Positions 15,604-24,642 of a stretch of 64,000 bases of DNA are shown piece after piece. The DNA is from Streptomyces acidiscabies (lineage in GTDB: Bacteria; Actinomycetota; Actinomycetes; Streptomycetales; Streptomycetaceae). How positions within the stretch are numbered: the first letter of the stretch is position 1; each line of letters begins with the position of its first letter. The notes beneath the pieces are model-generated. The model was given only the letters and a program-made list of their open reading frames with translations. It did not search any database and was not told the origin of the DNA. The stretch is from positions 3,802,001 to 3,866,000 of the forward strand of contig NZ_JAGJBY010000001.1 in the NCBI RefSeq assembly GCF_020010905.1, written 5' to 3'. The translations under genes were made by a program, and so were the position numbers.

Positions 15604-17835
15604 ATGGCTCACAGTGCAGAACGGCCCCCAGGCAGGCTCACGCCACGGGCCAGAACCAGATGGCTGGTTGTTTTCGTCATGGCTTTCGATCTCATGCTGA
15701 CTGGAATCGCGTACTCCGCCTCAGGGGAATCGCCTCAGATCAGGGTGCTGTCGAATCGCGCGGATCTGGTGTCCGGGGGCGACGCCCTCGTCGAGGTGGC
15801 CCTGCCTTCCGGGGGAACACCAGAGAATGTGCGCGTGGACGTGGACGGCCGGGATGTGACATCCGCTTTCGCCGTCCGGCCGGACGGCCGCTTCCTGGGC
15901 CTGGTCACCGGCCTCCAGGTCGGCGAGAACAGGATGACGGCCCGGACACAGGGGGGCGCGGCAAGCCTTACCATCACCGGCCATCCCATCGGCGGACCGC
16001 TGTTCGCCGGGCCACAGGTACAGCCGTGGGTGTGCGCGACCGAGGAGAACGGCCTCGGGAAGCCGCAGGATGTCGCGTGCAATACTCCAGCGAAGTACAA
16101 GCTCTTCTACAAGTCCTGGCTGACCGGCCAGTTCACCGCATATGATCCGAAAAGACCGCCCGCAGACCTCGCATACACAACGACGGACCAGGGCAAGCGG
16201 GTCGCGTACGTCGTACGCCGGGAACGCGGCGTGATGGACCGTGGCATCTACGACATCGCGGTGTTGTACGACCCGGCCAAGCCGTGGCAACCGTGGGCAC
16301 CGCAAGGCGGCTTCAACGGAAAACTCCTTGTGCCGTTCGGCGGCGACTGCACGCCGCGGCATTCACAGGACGCACCCATGGAGAACGTTCTCAACGACAC
16401 GGCTCTGTCCCGCGGGTTCGCCGTCGCGGTGTCCAACCTGAACATGCTGGGGCAGAACTGCAACGACGTGGTCTCCACCGAAGCGCTGGTGATGCTCAAG
16501 GAGCACTTCGTCGAGAACTACGGCCCGATCCGCTACACCATCGGGCAAGGCTGCTCCGGCGGTTCCATGCAGCAGCACTGGATCACCTCCAACTACCCCG
16601 GTCTGTTGGACGGCATCCTGCCCTCCTGCAGCTTCCCCGACGTCTGGTCCACGCTGCAGGAGGCCGAGGACTGTCACGTACTCGACCACCACTTCGACAG
16701 GTCTCCATTGTGGGCGTTGACCACCCACAGAACCGCGGTGACCGGCCACGCGTTCGAGACGGTGTGCCGGACACTCTGGGACAACCCGACAGGCAACGGG
16801 CAGTACTCCAAGACCTGGTTGGACCCGGACAACGGGGCCGGCTGCCTCGGCGGATTCCTGGCCGGCCACACCACTCTGGAGCCCAATCGCTCGTGGGTGT
16901 ACGACGCCGAGGCAAATCCTGCCGGTGAGCGGTGCACTCTTCAGGACTACGCCGTGGCCGTCTGGGGCCGAAGGCCCGCGAGTTCATGGGGGCCGGTCGA
17001 ACAACGCATCCAACGCGGTTTCGCCAACCGGCCGTACGACAACACCGGTGTCCAGTACGGCCTGAAGGCCGTCGAGTCCGGCACGATCACCGCTGAGCAG
17101 TTCGTCGACCTCAACGAGAGCGTCGGCGGGCTCGACATCGACTGGAAGTGGCAGCCGGAGCGTAGTGAAGCCGACCCTGCGGCGCTGGAAGTCGCATACC
17201 GCTCCGGTCGGGTGACCTACCCCCGCGAGGCGGCCAAGGTCCCCGTCATCGATCTGCGCTCTCCCGGCAACTGGGAGATCCACAGCGACTTCCACAGTTA
17301 CGCCATGCGTGCCCGCTTCGACCAGGCCAACGGTGGCCATGACAATCAGATCATCTGGACGGGTGTGCCTCCGGTGCAAACCGACGGCGATGCCCGCGAG
17401 AAGGCGTTCCTGCTCATGGACAGATGGCTGACCCGCATCGAAGCCGACACGTCCAACGACCCGATCGAGACCAAGGTGGTGCGCGACAAGCCGGCCGACG
17501 CTGTCGACGCGTGCTGGATCGGCAACCGCAAGATCTCCGATATGTCCGTCTGCCGCGCCACCTACCCTTACTTCGGTGTGCCCCGGACTGCGGCCGGGGG
17601 CCCGACGGCCAACAACATCCTCAAGTGCCAACTCAAGGAACTCAACCGGGACGACTACACCGTCGACTTCTCCAACGCCCAATGGGGCCGACTGCGGAAG
17701 GCCTTCCCCGAGGGGGTGTGCGACTACCGCGAGCCAGGCGTGGCCCAGCAACCCTCTCTGCCGTGGCTGACCTTCTCCGGCGGGCCGGGCGGACAGCCAC
17801 TGGGCGCTCCGCCGGAGTCCGCCCCTACACCCTGA
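15604..17835 (+). CDS. Secreted DUF6351-family protein
   Basis: A 743-residue protein with an N-terminal export segment (RWLVVFVMAFDLMLTGIAYSA). The DUF6351 body follows: RVLSNRADLVSGGDALVEV, the HPIGGPLFAGPQVQPW block, and a Gly-rich GQGCSGGSMQQ that looks like an alpha/beta-hydrolase nucleophile elbow. The many cysteines (for example in NTPAKY, SCSFPD and ERCTLQDYA regions) fit an extracytoplasmic protein. Function is unknown; esterase-like activity is only suggested by the elbow. GGAG precedes ATG 15604; longer in-frame starts would bury the signal segment. Confidence 0.8.
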   Translation: MAHSAERPPGRLTPRARTRWLVVFVMAFDLMLTGIAYSASGESPQIRVLSNRADLVSGGDALVEVALPSGGTPENVRVDVDGRDVTSAFAVRPDGRFLGLVTGLQVGENRMTARTQGGAASLTITGHPIGGPLFAGPQVQPWVCATEENGLGKPQDVACNTPAKYKLFYKSWLTGQFTAYDPKRPPADLAYTTTDQGKRVAYVVRRERGVMDRGIYDIAVLYDPAKPWQPWAPQGGFNGKLLVPFGGDCTPRHSQDAPMENVLNDTALSRGFAVAVSNLNMLGQNCNDVVSTEALVMLKEHFVENYGPIRYTIGQGCSGGSMQQHWITSNYPGLLDGILPSCSFPDVWSTLQEAEDCHVLDHHFDRSPLWALTTHRTAVTGHAFETVCRTLWDNPTGNGQYSKTWLDPDNGAGCLGGFLAGHTTLEPNRSWVYDAEANPAGERCTLQDYAVAVWGRRPASSWGPVEQRIQRGFANRPYDNTGVQYGLKAVESGTITAEQFVDLNESVGGLDIDWKWQPERSEADPAALEVAYRSGRVTYPREAAKVPVIDLRSPGNWEIHSDFHSYAMRARFDQANGGHDNQIIWTGVPPVQTDGDAREKAFLLMDRWLTRIEADTSNDPIETKVVRDKPADAVDACWIGNRKISDMSVCRATYPYFGVPRTAAGGPTANNILKCQLKELNRDDYTVDFSNAQWGRLRKAFPEGVCDYREPGVAQQPSLPWLTFSGGPGGQPLGAPPESAPTP

Positions 17836-17885
17836 AAGGCTTCCCCTCATCCGGTGCCCACGGTGTCCCGCATCCCCAGCTAAGC

Positions 17886-18000
17886 GCTACACCGTGGGCG
17901 CCCAGCACCCTGTACGTCTCGATGTCCCACCCGGTGTACTACTCGCCCTCGGAGACGAAGCGGCCACGCGTGTCCTGGATGATCGCCATGAGCCCGCGCT
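17886..18000 (-). pseudogene. Remnant resembling a CocE/NonD-type hydrolase
   Basis: On the minus strand a frame reads ERGLMAIIQDTRGRFVSEGE, a stop codon, then YTGWDIETYRVLGA. This recalls the QD(V/T)RG...SEG signature of CocE/NonD (X-Pro dipeptidyl-peptidase-like) hydrolases. Nothing else of the gene is present. The rest of 18001-18900 has broken frames on both strands; one minus-strand piece near 18400-18480 (HRAFCFALAEHLYQDLFGPG) looks protein-derived but I do not recognise it. Confidence 0.4.
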
Positions 18001-18915
18001 CGGCCGCGGCAACAGATTGAGAGGCCTGGCCATGAAGGAGGTCTGCTTGCCGTTCAGCAGCCGACTCGGCAGCACCGGCCATGGCCCCGTCCCACCCAGA
18101 CGGTGGACGTCCGCGCGCAGCACCATCCCGTCAAGCAACATCGGCCCGGATCGCAGTAGGCTCCGTAGCCCCGGCAAGCGCCCGGTCGAACTGCCGCCGT
18201 CCTCGCCGAGGAAACCATCTGCAACCCGTGGTGGAGACGCGCACCGGCCGACGCCAGCCGCGCCTGCTGGTCATCTGTCTGCACGGCACCGGACTGTGCT
18301 ACCACAAGCCCACGCCCCTCGGCCCACAGGAGCCCTGCTTCGCCGCCGCCCCGGTACCCCGTGCGGCCAGCAGACGGCGTGCTCGGCACGCAACCGGACC
18401 AGGATCTCCGCCTGGCCGGGTCCGAACAGGTCCTGATAGAGGTGCTCGGCCAGCGCGAAGCAGAAGGCGCGGTGATCCCCTATAGAGTCAAGGGTCGGTC
18501 TGCCATCATCAAGGGCGATGACGGCCAATCCACCGAGTCCGGGCCGAAGAGGCGACCACTGCGGTGTGGGCCGTGGGAATGCACAGGCTGACGACGAGGG
18601 CAGTTGGGTGTGCGGTAGACATGGCAGGGAGCCCGCTTGCCCGCCCAACCGCCCCACCTCGGCCGAACGGCCAGGAAACGAAGCGGTCGCAAGCGTCCTC
18701 GGCCGAAAGGCTGATACCCCGCGCGCGTAGGTCGCAGCCTCTGGCGCGTCTCCTGTGCGGGGATCTGCCTTGCATCAGTGAGCTCGAGGTGAGTTTGGCA
18801 CCTGACCTGCGCCCTAACGTCCCGGGGTGCAGGCATGCACGCCGTGCCAATCCAGGGACACCATCCCTACCGCGTGCCAGTTTCTCAGGCTGTTTCGCTG
18901 GGCGTCATCCCAGGA

Positions 18916-18972
18916 GCTGATGCGACGACATACCTGAGGCTGACGAAACCCTTTCTCGCATCAGCCTCAGGT
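18916..18972. repeat. Two mutually exclusive inverted repeats
   Basis: GCTGATGCGA (18916-18925) pairs perfectly with TCGCATCAGC (18956-18965), and CCTGAGGCTGA (18933-18943) pairs perfectly with TCAGCCTCAGG (18961-18971, with one further A-T pair outside). Both helices need bases 18961-18965, so only one can form. They lie 163 bp before the ABC transporter operon on its coding side. A switch-like leader is possible; decayed transposon ends are the alternative. Confidence 0.6.
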
Positions 18973-19134
18973 GGTCGGCAATTCAGCTGATCCGCAGGAT
19001 CTGTGGGAACCGGACGATAGAGAGGTTCCCAGCGGGATGGACCCGGACTCTCGCGTCCATGGGCCTCTTGTGGCCGTTTGCACGGCCCGTGGCACGTGCC
19101 CCTCGCTGTCTCTATCCCGATCGGAGTGCTACCC

Positions 19135-19914
19135 ATGATCACTAGCCCGTCCACCGGCCCCCGCGCCGCCGCCCCTGCCATCGCCGCCCGCGCCACTGAG
19201 CTCTCCAAGGTCTACGGACAGGGCGACACCAATGTGGTGGCCCTCGATCAGGTCAGTGTCGGCTTCGGGCAGTCCCAGTTCACCGCGATCATGGGGCCTT
19301 CGGGGTCCGGGAAGTCCACGCTGATGCACTGTGTCGCGGGGCTGGACAGCTTCTCCTCCGGCTCGGTCCGCGTCGGTGATGTCGAGCTCGGGTCACTGAC
19401 GGACAGGCAACTCACCAAACTCCGCCGGGACAAGGTCGGCTTCATCTTCCAGGCGTTCAACCTGCTGCCCACCCTGACCGCGTTGGAGAACATCACGCTC
19501 CCGATGGACATCGCGGGCCGGACACCGGACAAGGAGTGGCTGGACAGCGTCATTCGGATGGTCGGTCTGTCGGGCCGGCTCAGCCACCGCCCCGCCCAGC
19601 TCTCCGGCGGCCAGCAGCAGCGCGTCGCCGTCGCCCGTGCGCTCGCCTCCAAGCCGGACATCGTCTTTGGGGATGAGCCGACCGGCAACCTGGACTCACG
19701 CTCGGGCGGCGAGGTCCTCGGCTTCCTGCGTGACTCGGTACGGGAGCTGGGCCAGACCGTCGTCATGGTCACCCATGATCCGGTCGCCGCTTCCTACGCG
19801 GACCGGGTCGTTTTCCTCGCCGACGGCCGGATCGTCGACGAGATGTACGAGCCCACCGCGGACGGGGTCCTCGACCTCATGAAGTCGTTCGAGACCCCGT
19901 TCCGTACGAGCTGA
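19135..19914 (+). CDS. MacB/LolD-type ABC transporter ATPase
   Basis: A 259-residue nucleotide-binding subunit with Walker A GPSGSGKST (residues 54-62), Q-loop FIFQAFNLLPTLTALEN, signature LSGGQQQR, Walker B IVFGDEPTGNLDS and switch histidine MVTHD. This layout is typical of ATPases that power FtsX-like permeases in peptide, lipoprotein or antibiotic export. TCGGAG precedes the ATG by eight bases. The permease gene begins 80 bp downstream, and the pair forms one transport system. Confidence 0.92.
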   Translation: MITSPSTGPRAAAPAIAARATELSKVYGQGDTNVVALDQVSVGFGQSQFTAIMGPSGSGKSTLMHCVAGLDSFSSGSVRVGDVELGSLTDRQLTKLRRDKVGFIFQAFNLLPTLTALENITLPMDIAGRTPDKEWLDSVIRMVGLSGRLSHRPAQLSGGQQQRVAVARALASKPDIVFGDEPTGNLDSRSGGEVLGFLRDSVRELGQTVVMVTHDPVAASYADRVVFLADGRIVDEMYEPTADGVLDLMKSFETPFRTS

Positions 19915-19994
19915 GCGGCCCGCAGCAGAGCCGACCAACCGGTACGCACCCCCTCCGTCCTCAGCTCCCCTCACTTCACCGGGATCACACCACC

Positions 19995-22505
19995 ATGTTC
20001 CGCACAGCGCTGCGCAACGTCCTCGCGCACAAGGCCAGACTGCTGATGACCGTGCTCGCCGTCATGCTCGGCGTCGCGTTCGTCTCCGGCACTCTGATCT
20101 TCACCGACACCTACACGAACTCCTCCAGCAGCCAGAAAGCCAAGAGTTTCGCCCACGTGGACGTCCAGGTCGACCCGGACCCCAACCACTACTCCGATTC
20201 CCCCGGCATCAGTCGGAAGACGCTCGAAGAGGTCGCCCGTGTGGACGGGGTCGCCGAAGCCGCCGGGCGGGTCGACGGACTCGCCTACGTCTCCGACAGA
20301 GACGGCGGACTCATCGGCGGCGCGTTCAACTCGGGCGCCAACTACGCGCCGGGCAAGAACGGCAAGGACCCGCTCTACGCGTTCACCGAGGGTGGCGGTC
20401 CCACAGAGGCCATGCAGATCGCGCTCGACAAGGACAGCGCCGACAAGGGTGGCTACCATGTCGGCGACACCGTGCCTGTCGCTCTGACGGGTCCGGCCAA
20501 GAAGTACAAGCTCTCCGGCATCTTCACCACCGAGGACCAGCTGGTGGCAGGAGGCGGCAGCCTGGTGCTGTTCGACACACCGTCCGCACAGCGGCTCTAC
20601 CTCCAGCCGGGCTTCTTCGAGAACGTCACCGTCACCGCCGCCCCCGGCGTTTCGAGCACCAAGCTCGCCGCCGCCATCGGCAAGGTACTTCCGGACTCCG
20701 CGAAGGCCGAGACCGGTCAACAACTCGCCGACGCCGAGGCAAAATTGGCGGAGGGAGACGCCTCGCTGCTCAGTGGGATACTGCTTGCCTTCGCCGGTGT
20801 CGCGCTCTTCGTCAGCGTCTTCTTGATCGCCAATACCTTCACCATGCTGGCTGCCCAGCGCACCCGGGAACTCGCTCTGCTGCGTGCGGTCGGCGCCTCC
20901 CGCAGGCAGGTCACCCGTTCCGTGCTGATCGAGGCGATGGTGGTCGGCGCGGCCGGTGCGGTCGCTGGGCTCGGGCTCGGTGCCGTCATGGCCGCCATAG
21001 CACAGTCAGTGGTCGATTTCGGCGGAGGGAAGCTCCCGGACGGGCCGCTGATCGTCACGTCGACGACTGTCCTGGTCTCAGCATTCGTCGGTGTGCTGGT
21101 CACCATGGTGGCCGCCTGGCTGCCGGCCCGTCGCGCAGCGAAGATCCCGCCGGTCGCGGCGATCAGCAGCGCACACCTGCCCTCCACCATCAGGTCCCTG
21201 ATCCTGCGGAACGTGTTCGGCGGCATCCTCACGCTGCTCGGCGCGGCGGTCGTCGTCGCGGGCGCCGGGACCGGCGGCTCGCGCGGCGCGATGATCGTCG
21301 GGTTCGGTGCCTTCCTCGCGGTGATCGGTGTCCTCGTGCTGATCCCGTTGCTGTCCCGGCCGGTGATCGCGCTCGTACGGCCGCTGCTGCGGCGGGGCTT
21401 CGGTGTCTCCGGCACGCTCGCGGGCCAGAACGCCGTACGCAACCCGCGCCGTACCGGCGCCACCGCCTCCGCACTGGCCATCGGCCTCACACTGGTCAGT
21501 GCTCTGACCGTGCTCGGCGTCACTGTCGGTCAGTCCATGGACAGGATGACCACGGACATCGTCAAGGCCGACTATATGATCACGACCACTGCTGTGGACC
21601 TGGACACCTCGGCGGTCGCCGCCGTGCGCAAGCTCCCCGGCGTCAGGGCCGTGTCGCCAGAGCAGCAGTCGTGGATGCAGATCGACGGCATCCAGGAGGA
21701 TGTAACAGCCATCGCCCCGGCGGAGTTCGACAAGGCACTCGACCTTCCGGTGGTCTCCGGCTCACAGGGCACGCTCGCCAAGGGGCAGATCGCCGTTGCC
21801 GAGGACGAAGCGCGATCCCACGGTTGGAAGGTGGGGGACACCCTGCCAGCGGTGTACGGGGACTCCGGCAAGAAGCGCAGGGTGACCGTCGGGGCTATCT
21901 TCGAGTCCAACGAGGTCGTCTTCCCTGTCGTCGTCTCCGCGGACGTGATCGAATCGACCCTCGCGGCGTCCCTCTCCAAGATCTACGTCAAGACGGACGG
22001 CAGCACGGACAGGAAGGCGCTCGCTGACGCCCTCCCCGGGCGCCCGGGGATCAAGATCGACGACCAGCAGGCCATCCGCAACGAGTTCAGCGGCACATAC
22101 GATGCTGCGCTCAACGTCTTGTACGCACTGCTCGCGATCTCCCTGGCCATCGCGGTGCTGGGAGTGGTGAACACCCTCGCGATGTCAGTCTTCGAACGAC
22201 AGCGCGAGGTCGGCATGCTGCGAGCCGTCGGACTCGACCGGCGAGGCGTGACGCGGATGATCCAGCTGGAGGCCGTGGTCATCTCCCTCTTCGGCGCGGT
22301 CATCGGCATCGGAGTCGGTTCCTTCCTGGGCTGGGCCGTCTGCGAGATCGTAAAGGCGGACATCCCCGGGTACGCGCTGGTGCTGCCGTGGGGCCGGTTC
22401 GCGCTCTTCCTGCTGCTGGCAGCGCTCGTCGGACTCCTGGCCGCCATGTGGCCGGCCCGCAACGCGTCCCGACTGAACATGCTCATGGCCATCAAGACCG
22501 ACTAG
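19995..22505 (+). CDS. FtsX-like ABC transporter permease
   Basis: An 836-residue membrane protein with two FtsX-type units: a first helix near residue 15-40, an extracellular MacB-like domain, then three helices (about 255-395), a linking pair, and a second unit ending with helices at about 705-825 (VVNTLAMSVFERQREVGMLRAVG). It partners the ATPase encoded upstream. Permeases of this kind export without an outer-membrane partner in Gram-positive bacteria. The cargo is unknown, and no two-component system adjoins to suggest bacitracin-type resistance. Confidence 0.9.
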   Translation: MFRTALRNVLAHKARLLMTVLAVMLGVAFVSGTLIFTDTYTNSSSSQKAKSFAHVDVQVDPDPNHYSDSPGISRKTLEEVARVDGVAEAAGRVDGLAYVSDRDGGLIGGAFNSGANYAPGKNGKDPLYAFTEGGGPTEAMQIALDKDSADKGGYHVGDTVPVALTGPAKKYKLSGIFTTEDQLVAGGGSLVLFDTPSAQRLYLQPGFFENVTVTAAPGVSSTKLAAAIGKVLPDSAKAETGQQLADAEAKLAEGDASLLSGILLAFAGVALFVSVFLIANTFTMLAAQRTRELALLRAVGASRRQVTRSVLIEAMVVGAAGAVAGLGLGAVMAAIAQSVVDFGGGKLPDGPLIVTSTTVLVSAFVGVLVTMVAAWLPARRAAKIPPVAAISSAHLPSTIRSLILRNVFGGILTLLGAAVVVAGAGTGGSRGAMIVGFGAFLAVIGVLVLIPLLSRPVIALVRPLLRRGFGVSGTLAGQNAVRNPRRTGATASALAIGLTLVSALTVLGVTVGQSMDRMTTDIVKADYMITTTAVDLDTSAVAAVRKLPGVRAVSPEQQSWMQIDGIQEDVTAIAPAEFDKALDLPVVSGSQGTLAKGQIAVAEDEARSHGWKVGDTLPAVYGDSGKKRRVTVGAIFESNEVVFPVVVSADVIESTLAASLSKIYVKTDGSTDRKALADALPGRPGIKIDDQQAIRNEFSGTYDAALNVLYALLAISLAIAVLGVVNTLAMSVFERQREVGMLRAVGLDRRGVTRMIQLEAVVISLFGAVIGIGVGSFLGWAVCEIVKADIPGYALVLPWGRFALFLLLAALVGLLAAMWPARNASRLNMLMAIKTD

Positions 22506-22518
22506 ACGGAGGGAATCG

Positions 22519-22560
22519 CCGTACGGCCGTAGGCACATCGATGTGCCTACGGCCGTACGG
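22519..22560 (+). terminator. 42-bp perfect palindrome, probable terminator
   Basis: Beginning 14 bases after the permease stop, all 21 base pairs match (CCGTACGGCCGTAGGCACAT arm, centre ATCGAT), followed by TTGTGTG. It should form a very stable hairpin ending the ABC operon. It lacks a long T-run, which is common in Streptomyces terminators. Confidence 0.75.
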
Positions 22561-22635
22561 TTGTGTGGCGAGCACGGGGCCCCCAGGCCCAACAGGTCAG
22601 TCTTCGGTGGGTCCACTGACTCCTCCTGCACACAT

Positions 22636-22915
22636 CCTGCGCAGCCCCCGCCTGACGCAGTCGCTCGCCCTGCCGCCCCTGCACCGCCAGGCGGAAGTCG
22701 TCTCACTGGCGGAAGACGCACCCGCACCCGCTGACGGGATCCCGCGATGCACGTAAGCGTATCGACTACATCCGAGCAGGTCTGCGCGTCGTGCACCGGC
22801 TGATCGACGACGGACTGCCCGTCACCGGCTACGTCCACTTTCAAGTGCTGGGACGGCTACCGCCCCAAGCACGGGCTCGTGGCGGTCGACCACACCACTC
22901 AGGACCGCATCGTCA
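22636..22915 (+). pseudogene. Decayed second copy of the GH1 beta-glucosidase gene
   Basis: The segment aligns with the 3' half of the intact GH1 gene. Bases 22758-22839 match 13747-13828 with only three differences in 82. Earlier, CGCAGTCGCTCGCCCTGCCG (near 22657) matches near 13539. Later, the CTCGTGGCGGTCGACC block matches 13881-13896. Several internal deletions remove the nucleophile region and break the frame. It ends abruptly near 22915, where Tn3-family transposase sequence starts. Confidence 0.85.
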
Positions 22916-23592
22916 AGCGCCCGGCCCGTCCATTCGTCGGATTCGCCTTCGCGCACATGCTCGGCTTCAACCTGCTGCCCCGGTTGAAGAACGTGGGCTC
23001 GGCCCGGCTGTACCGGCCGGTTGCCGGCGAGGACGAGACGTGGCCGCACCTGGCCCCGGTGCTGTCCAGCAAGACGATCGACTGGGAGCTGATCCGCCAG
23101 CAGTACGACCAGATCGTCAAATACACCACCGCGCTCCGCCTGGGCACGGCCGAGGCCGAGCAGGTGCTACGACGCTTCACCTGCGGCGGCCCGAAGCACC
23201 CGACCTACCGGGCGATCGAGGAGCTCGGCCGCGCTGTGCGGACAGCGTTCGTCTGCGACTACCTGGCCAGCCCCGAACTACGGCGGGAGATCCACGAGGG
23301 CCTGCAAGTGGTGGAGAACTGGAACTCCGCCAACCACGACCTGTTCTACGGCAAGGACGGGGACCTGACCGGCGCCGACCGCGAGAGCCAGGAGATCTCG
23401 ATGCTCGCCCTGCACCTGCTGCAGGCTGCCCTTGTCCACGTCAACACCCTGCTGCTGCAGAGGTCCTGGCCGAGCCGAAGGGGGTCGAGCGCCTCGGCGA
23501 TGCCGATCGGCGCGCGTTGTCCCCGCTGTTCTGGACTCACGTCAACCCCTACGGCCGGTTCGAGCTGGACATGAGCAACCGGCTAGATCTCC
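22916..23592 (+). pseudogene. Tn3-family transposase, C-terminal fragment
   Basis: About 220 codons match the C-terminal DDE part of Tn3 transposases (AHMLGFNLLPRLKNVGSARL, KYTTALRLGTAEAEQVLRRF, HPTYRAIEELGRAVRT, LQVVENWNSANHDLFYGKDG). The last part (RRALSPLFWTHVNPYGRF) lies in another frame after a shift near 23462. The N-terminal 700 or more residues are missing, so it is inactive. It is fused directly to the GH1 remnant, suggesting a Tn3-type element once inserted there. A related resolvase remnant lies at 27.8 kb. Confidence 0.85.
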
Positions 23593-23914
23593 AGTCGGCT
23601 GTAGTCGTCCCGGGCCAGCGAGCGGACGAACCGCAGTCGGCGCCCGCCGGGGAGAGCGCCGCGCAGCGGTAGCGCCAGCGATTCCGGGTCGAAGCCGTCG
23701 GCTGCGGCTTCGACCCAGAATCCCGTGGTCACGGCCGGGCGGTGGGGAGAGCCGGGCCGACGCCGGGAACCGCTCGGAGCGGGGACGGCCGCTCATCGAT
23801 CAGGCGGTGTCGATGAGCCGGCGAAGTCTCTCCCGCCCGTTCGGTCTCGGGCGCGCGCCCGCTGCCTCGGATGTCGGCTTCGCCGGGCCGGCTCGGCGAG
23901 GCTGCTGCGGCGTG

Positions 23915-24505
23915 TCAGCGGGACTCCTGTGCGCTGAGCAGCGTGAGGGCGTTGCGGATGCCCTCTTCGAGGAGTTCGTCGGAGAGTCGCGGGTCAGACA
24001 GGGCGCGGGAGAGCTGCAGTGTCCCGACCATCATGGCGTAGACGCTGAGGGTCTTCGTGTGCGCCGAGCGCGGATCGGCGGGCGCCAGGCGGGCGGCGAT
24101 GCCGTCGATGACGGCGAGCACCCCGTCGGTGTACGCCTGCTTGGTCTCCTGCGGGCAGCGCCCGATCTCATCGAGGAGTGCGGCGGAGGGGCAGCCGTCG
24201 TCGGGGCTGTCGCGGTGCTGGGGCGACAGATACCACCGCACGATCTGCTCGAGTCCTGCGATGCCGGGGGCCGCCTGGTCGATGACGTTGGCGTACTGCG
24301 TGCGCAGCTGGTCCGCGACCGAGGCGGCCACGAGGTCGTCCTTGGACGCGAAGTGGGCGTAGAAGGCACCGTTGGTCAGTCCGGCGTCCGCCATCAGCGT
24401 CGAGATGCCCGAGCCATCGATACCGTCCTGCTTGAACCGGCGGCCGGCGGTCTCGATGATCCGCTGCCTGGTCGCCTGCTTGTGCTCTTTCCCGTAACGA
24501 GTCAC
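23915..24505 (-). CDS. TetR/AcrR-family repressor
   Basis: A 196-residue protein with the TetR helix-turn-helix at residues about 10-55 (TRQRIIETAGRRFKQDG, LTNGAFYAHFASKDDLV) and an AcrR-type C-terminal ligand domain (GCPSAALLDEIGR). GAAGGAG lies eight bases before the GTG start. It is the last of four minus-strand genes and has a 138-bp gap in front with an imperfect 24-bp palindrome that may be its operator. It probably controls the three redox/hydrolase genes upstream. Confidence 0.87.
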   Translation of the reverse strand: MTRYGKEHKQATRQRIIETAGRRFKQDGIDGSGISTLMADAGLTNGAFYAHFASKDDLVAASVADQLRTQYANVIDQAAPGIAGLEQIVRWYLSPQHRDSPDDGCPSAALLDEIGRCPQETKQAYTDGVLAVIDGIAARLAPADPRSAHTKTLSVYAMMVGTLQLSRALSDPRLSDELLEEGIRNALTLLSAQESR

Positions 24506-24563
24506 GCGCTCGCTCCTTCGTGCGCCGGAAGGGTCGCCCGCTTTCCGCCGGCCTCGCCATCAT

Positions 24564-24587
24564 ATTGGATTACGAACGCACTCTAAT
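24564..24587. promoter_or_regulatory. Imperfect palindrome before the TetR gene
   Basis: ATTGGATTACGA at 24564-24575 pairs with ACGCACTCTAAT-side bases in 8 of 12 positions and is AT-rich against the surroundings. It lies 59-82 bp upstream of the TetR start, a likely promoter and self-operator. Confidence 0.4.
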
Positions 24588-24642
24588 GGTGTGCGGGCGG
24601 CGTCTTGGAGCACCGCCACGCCTTCTGCGCGGCCGGCCTGGT

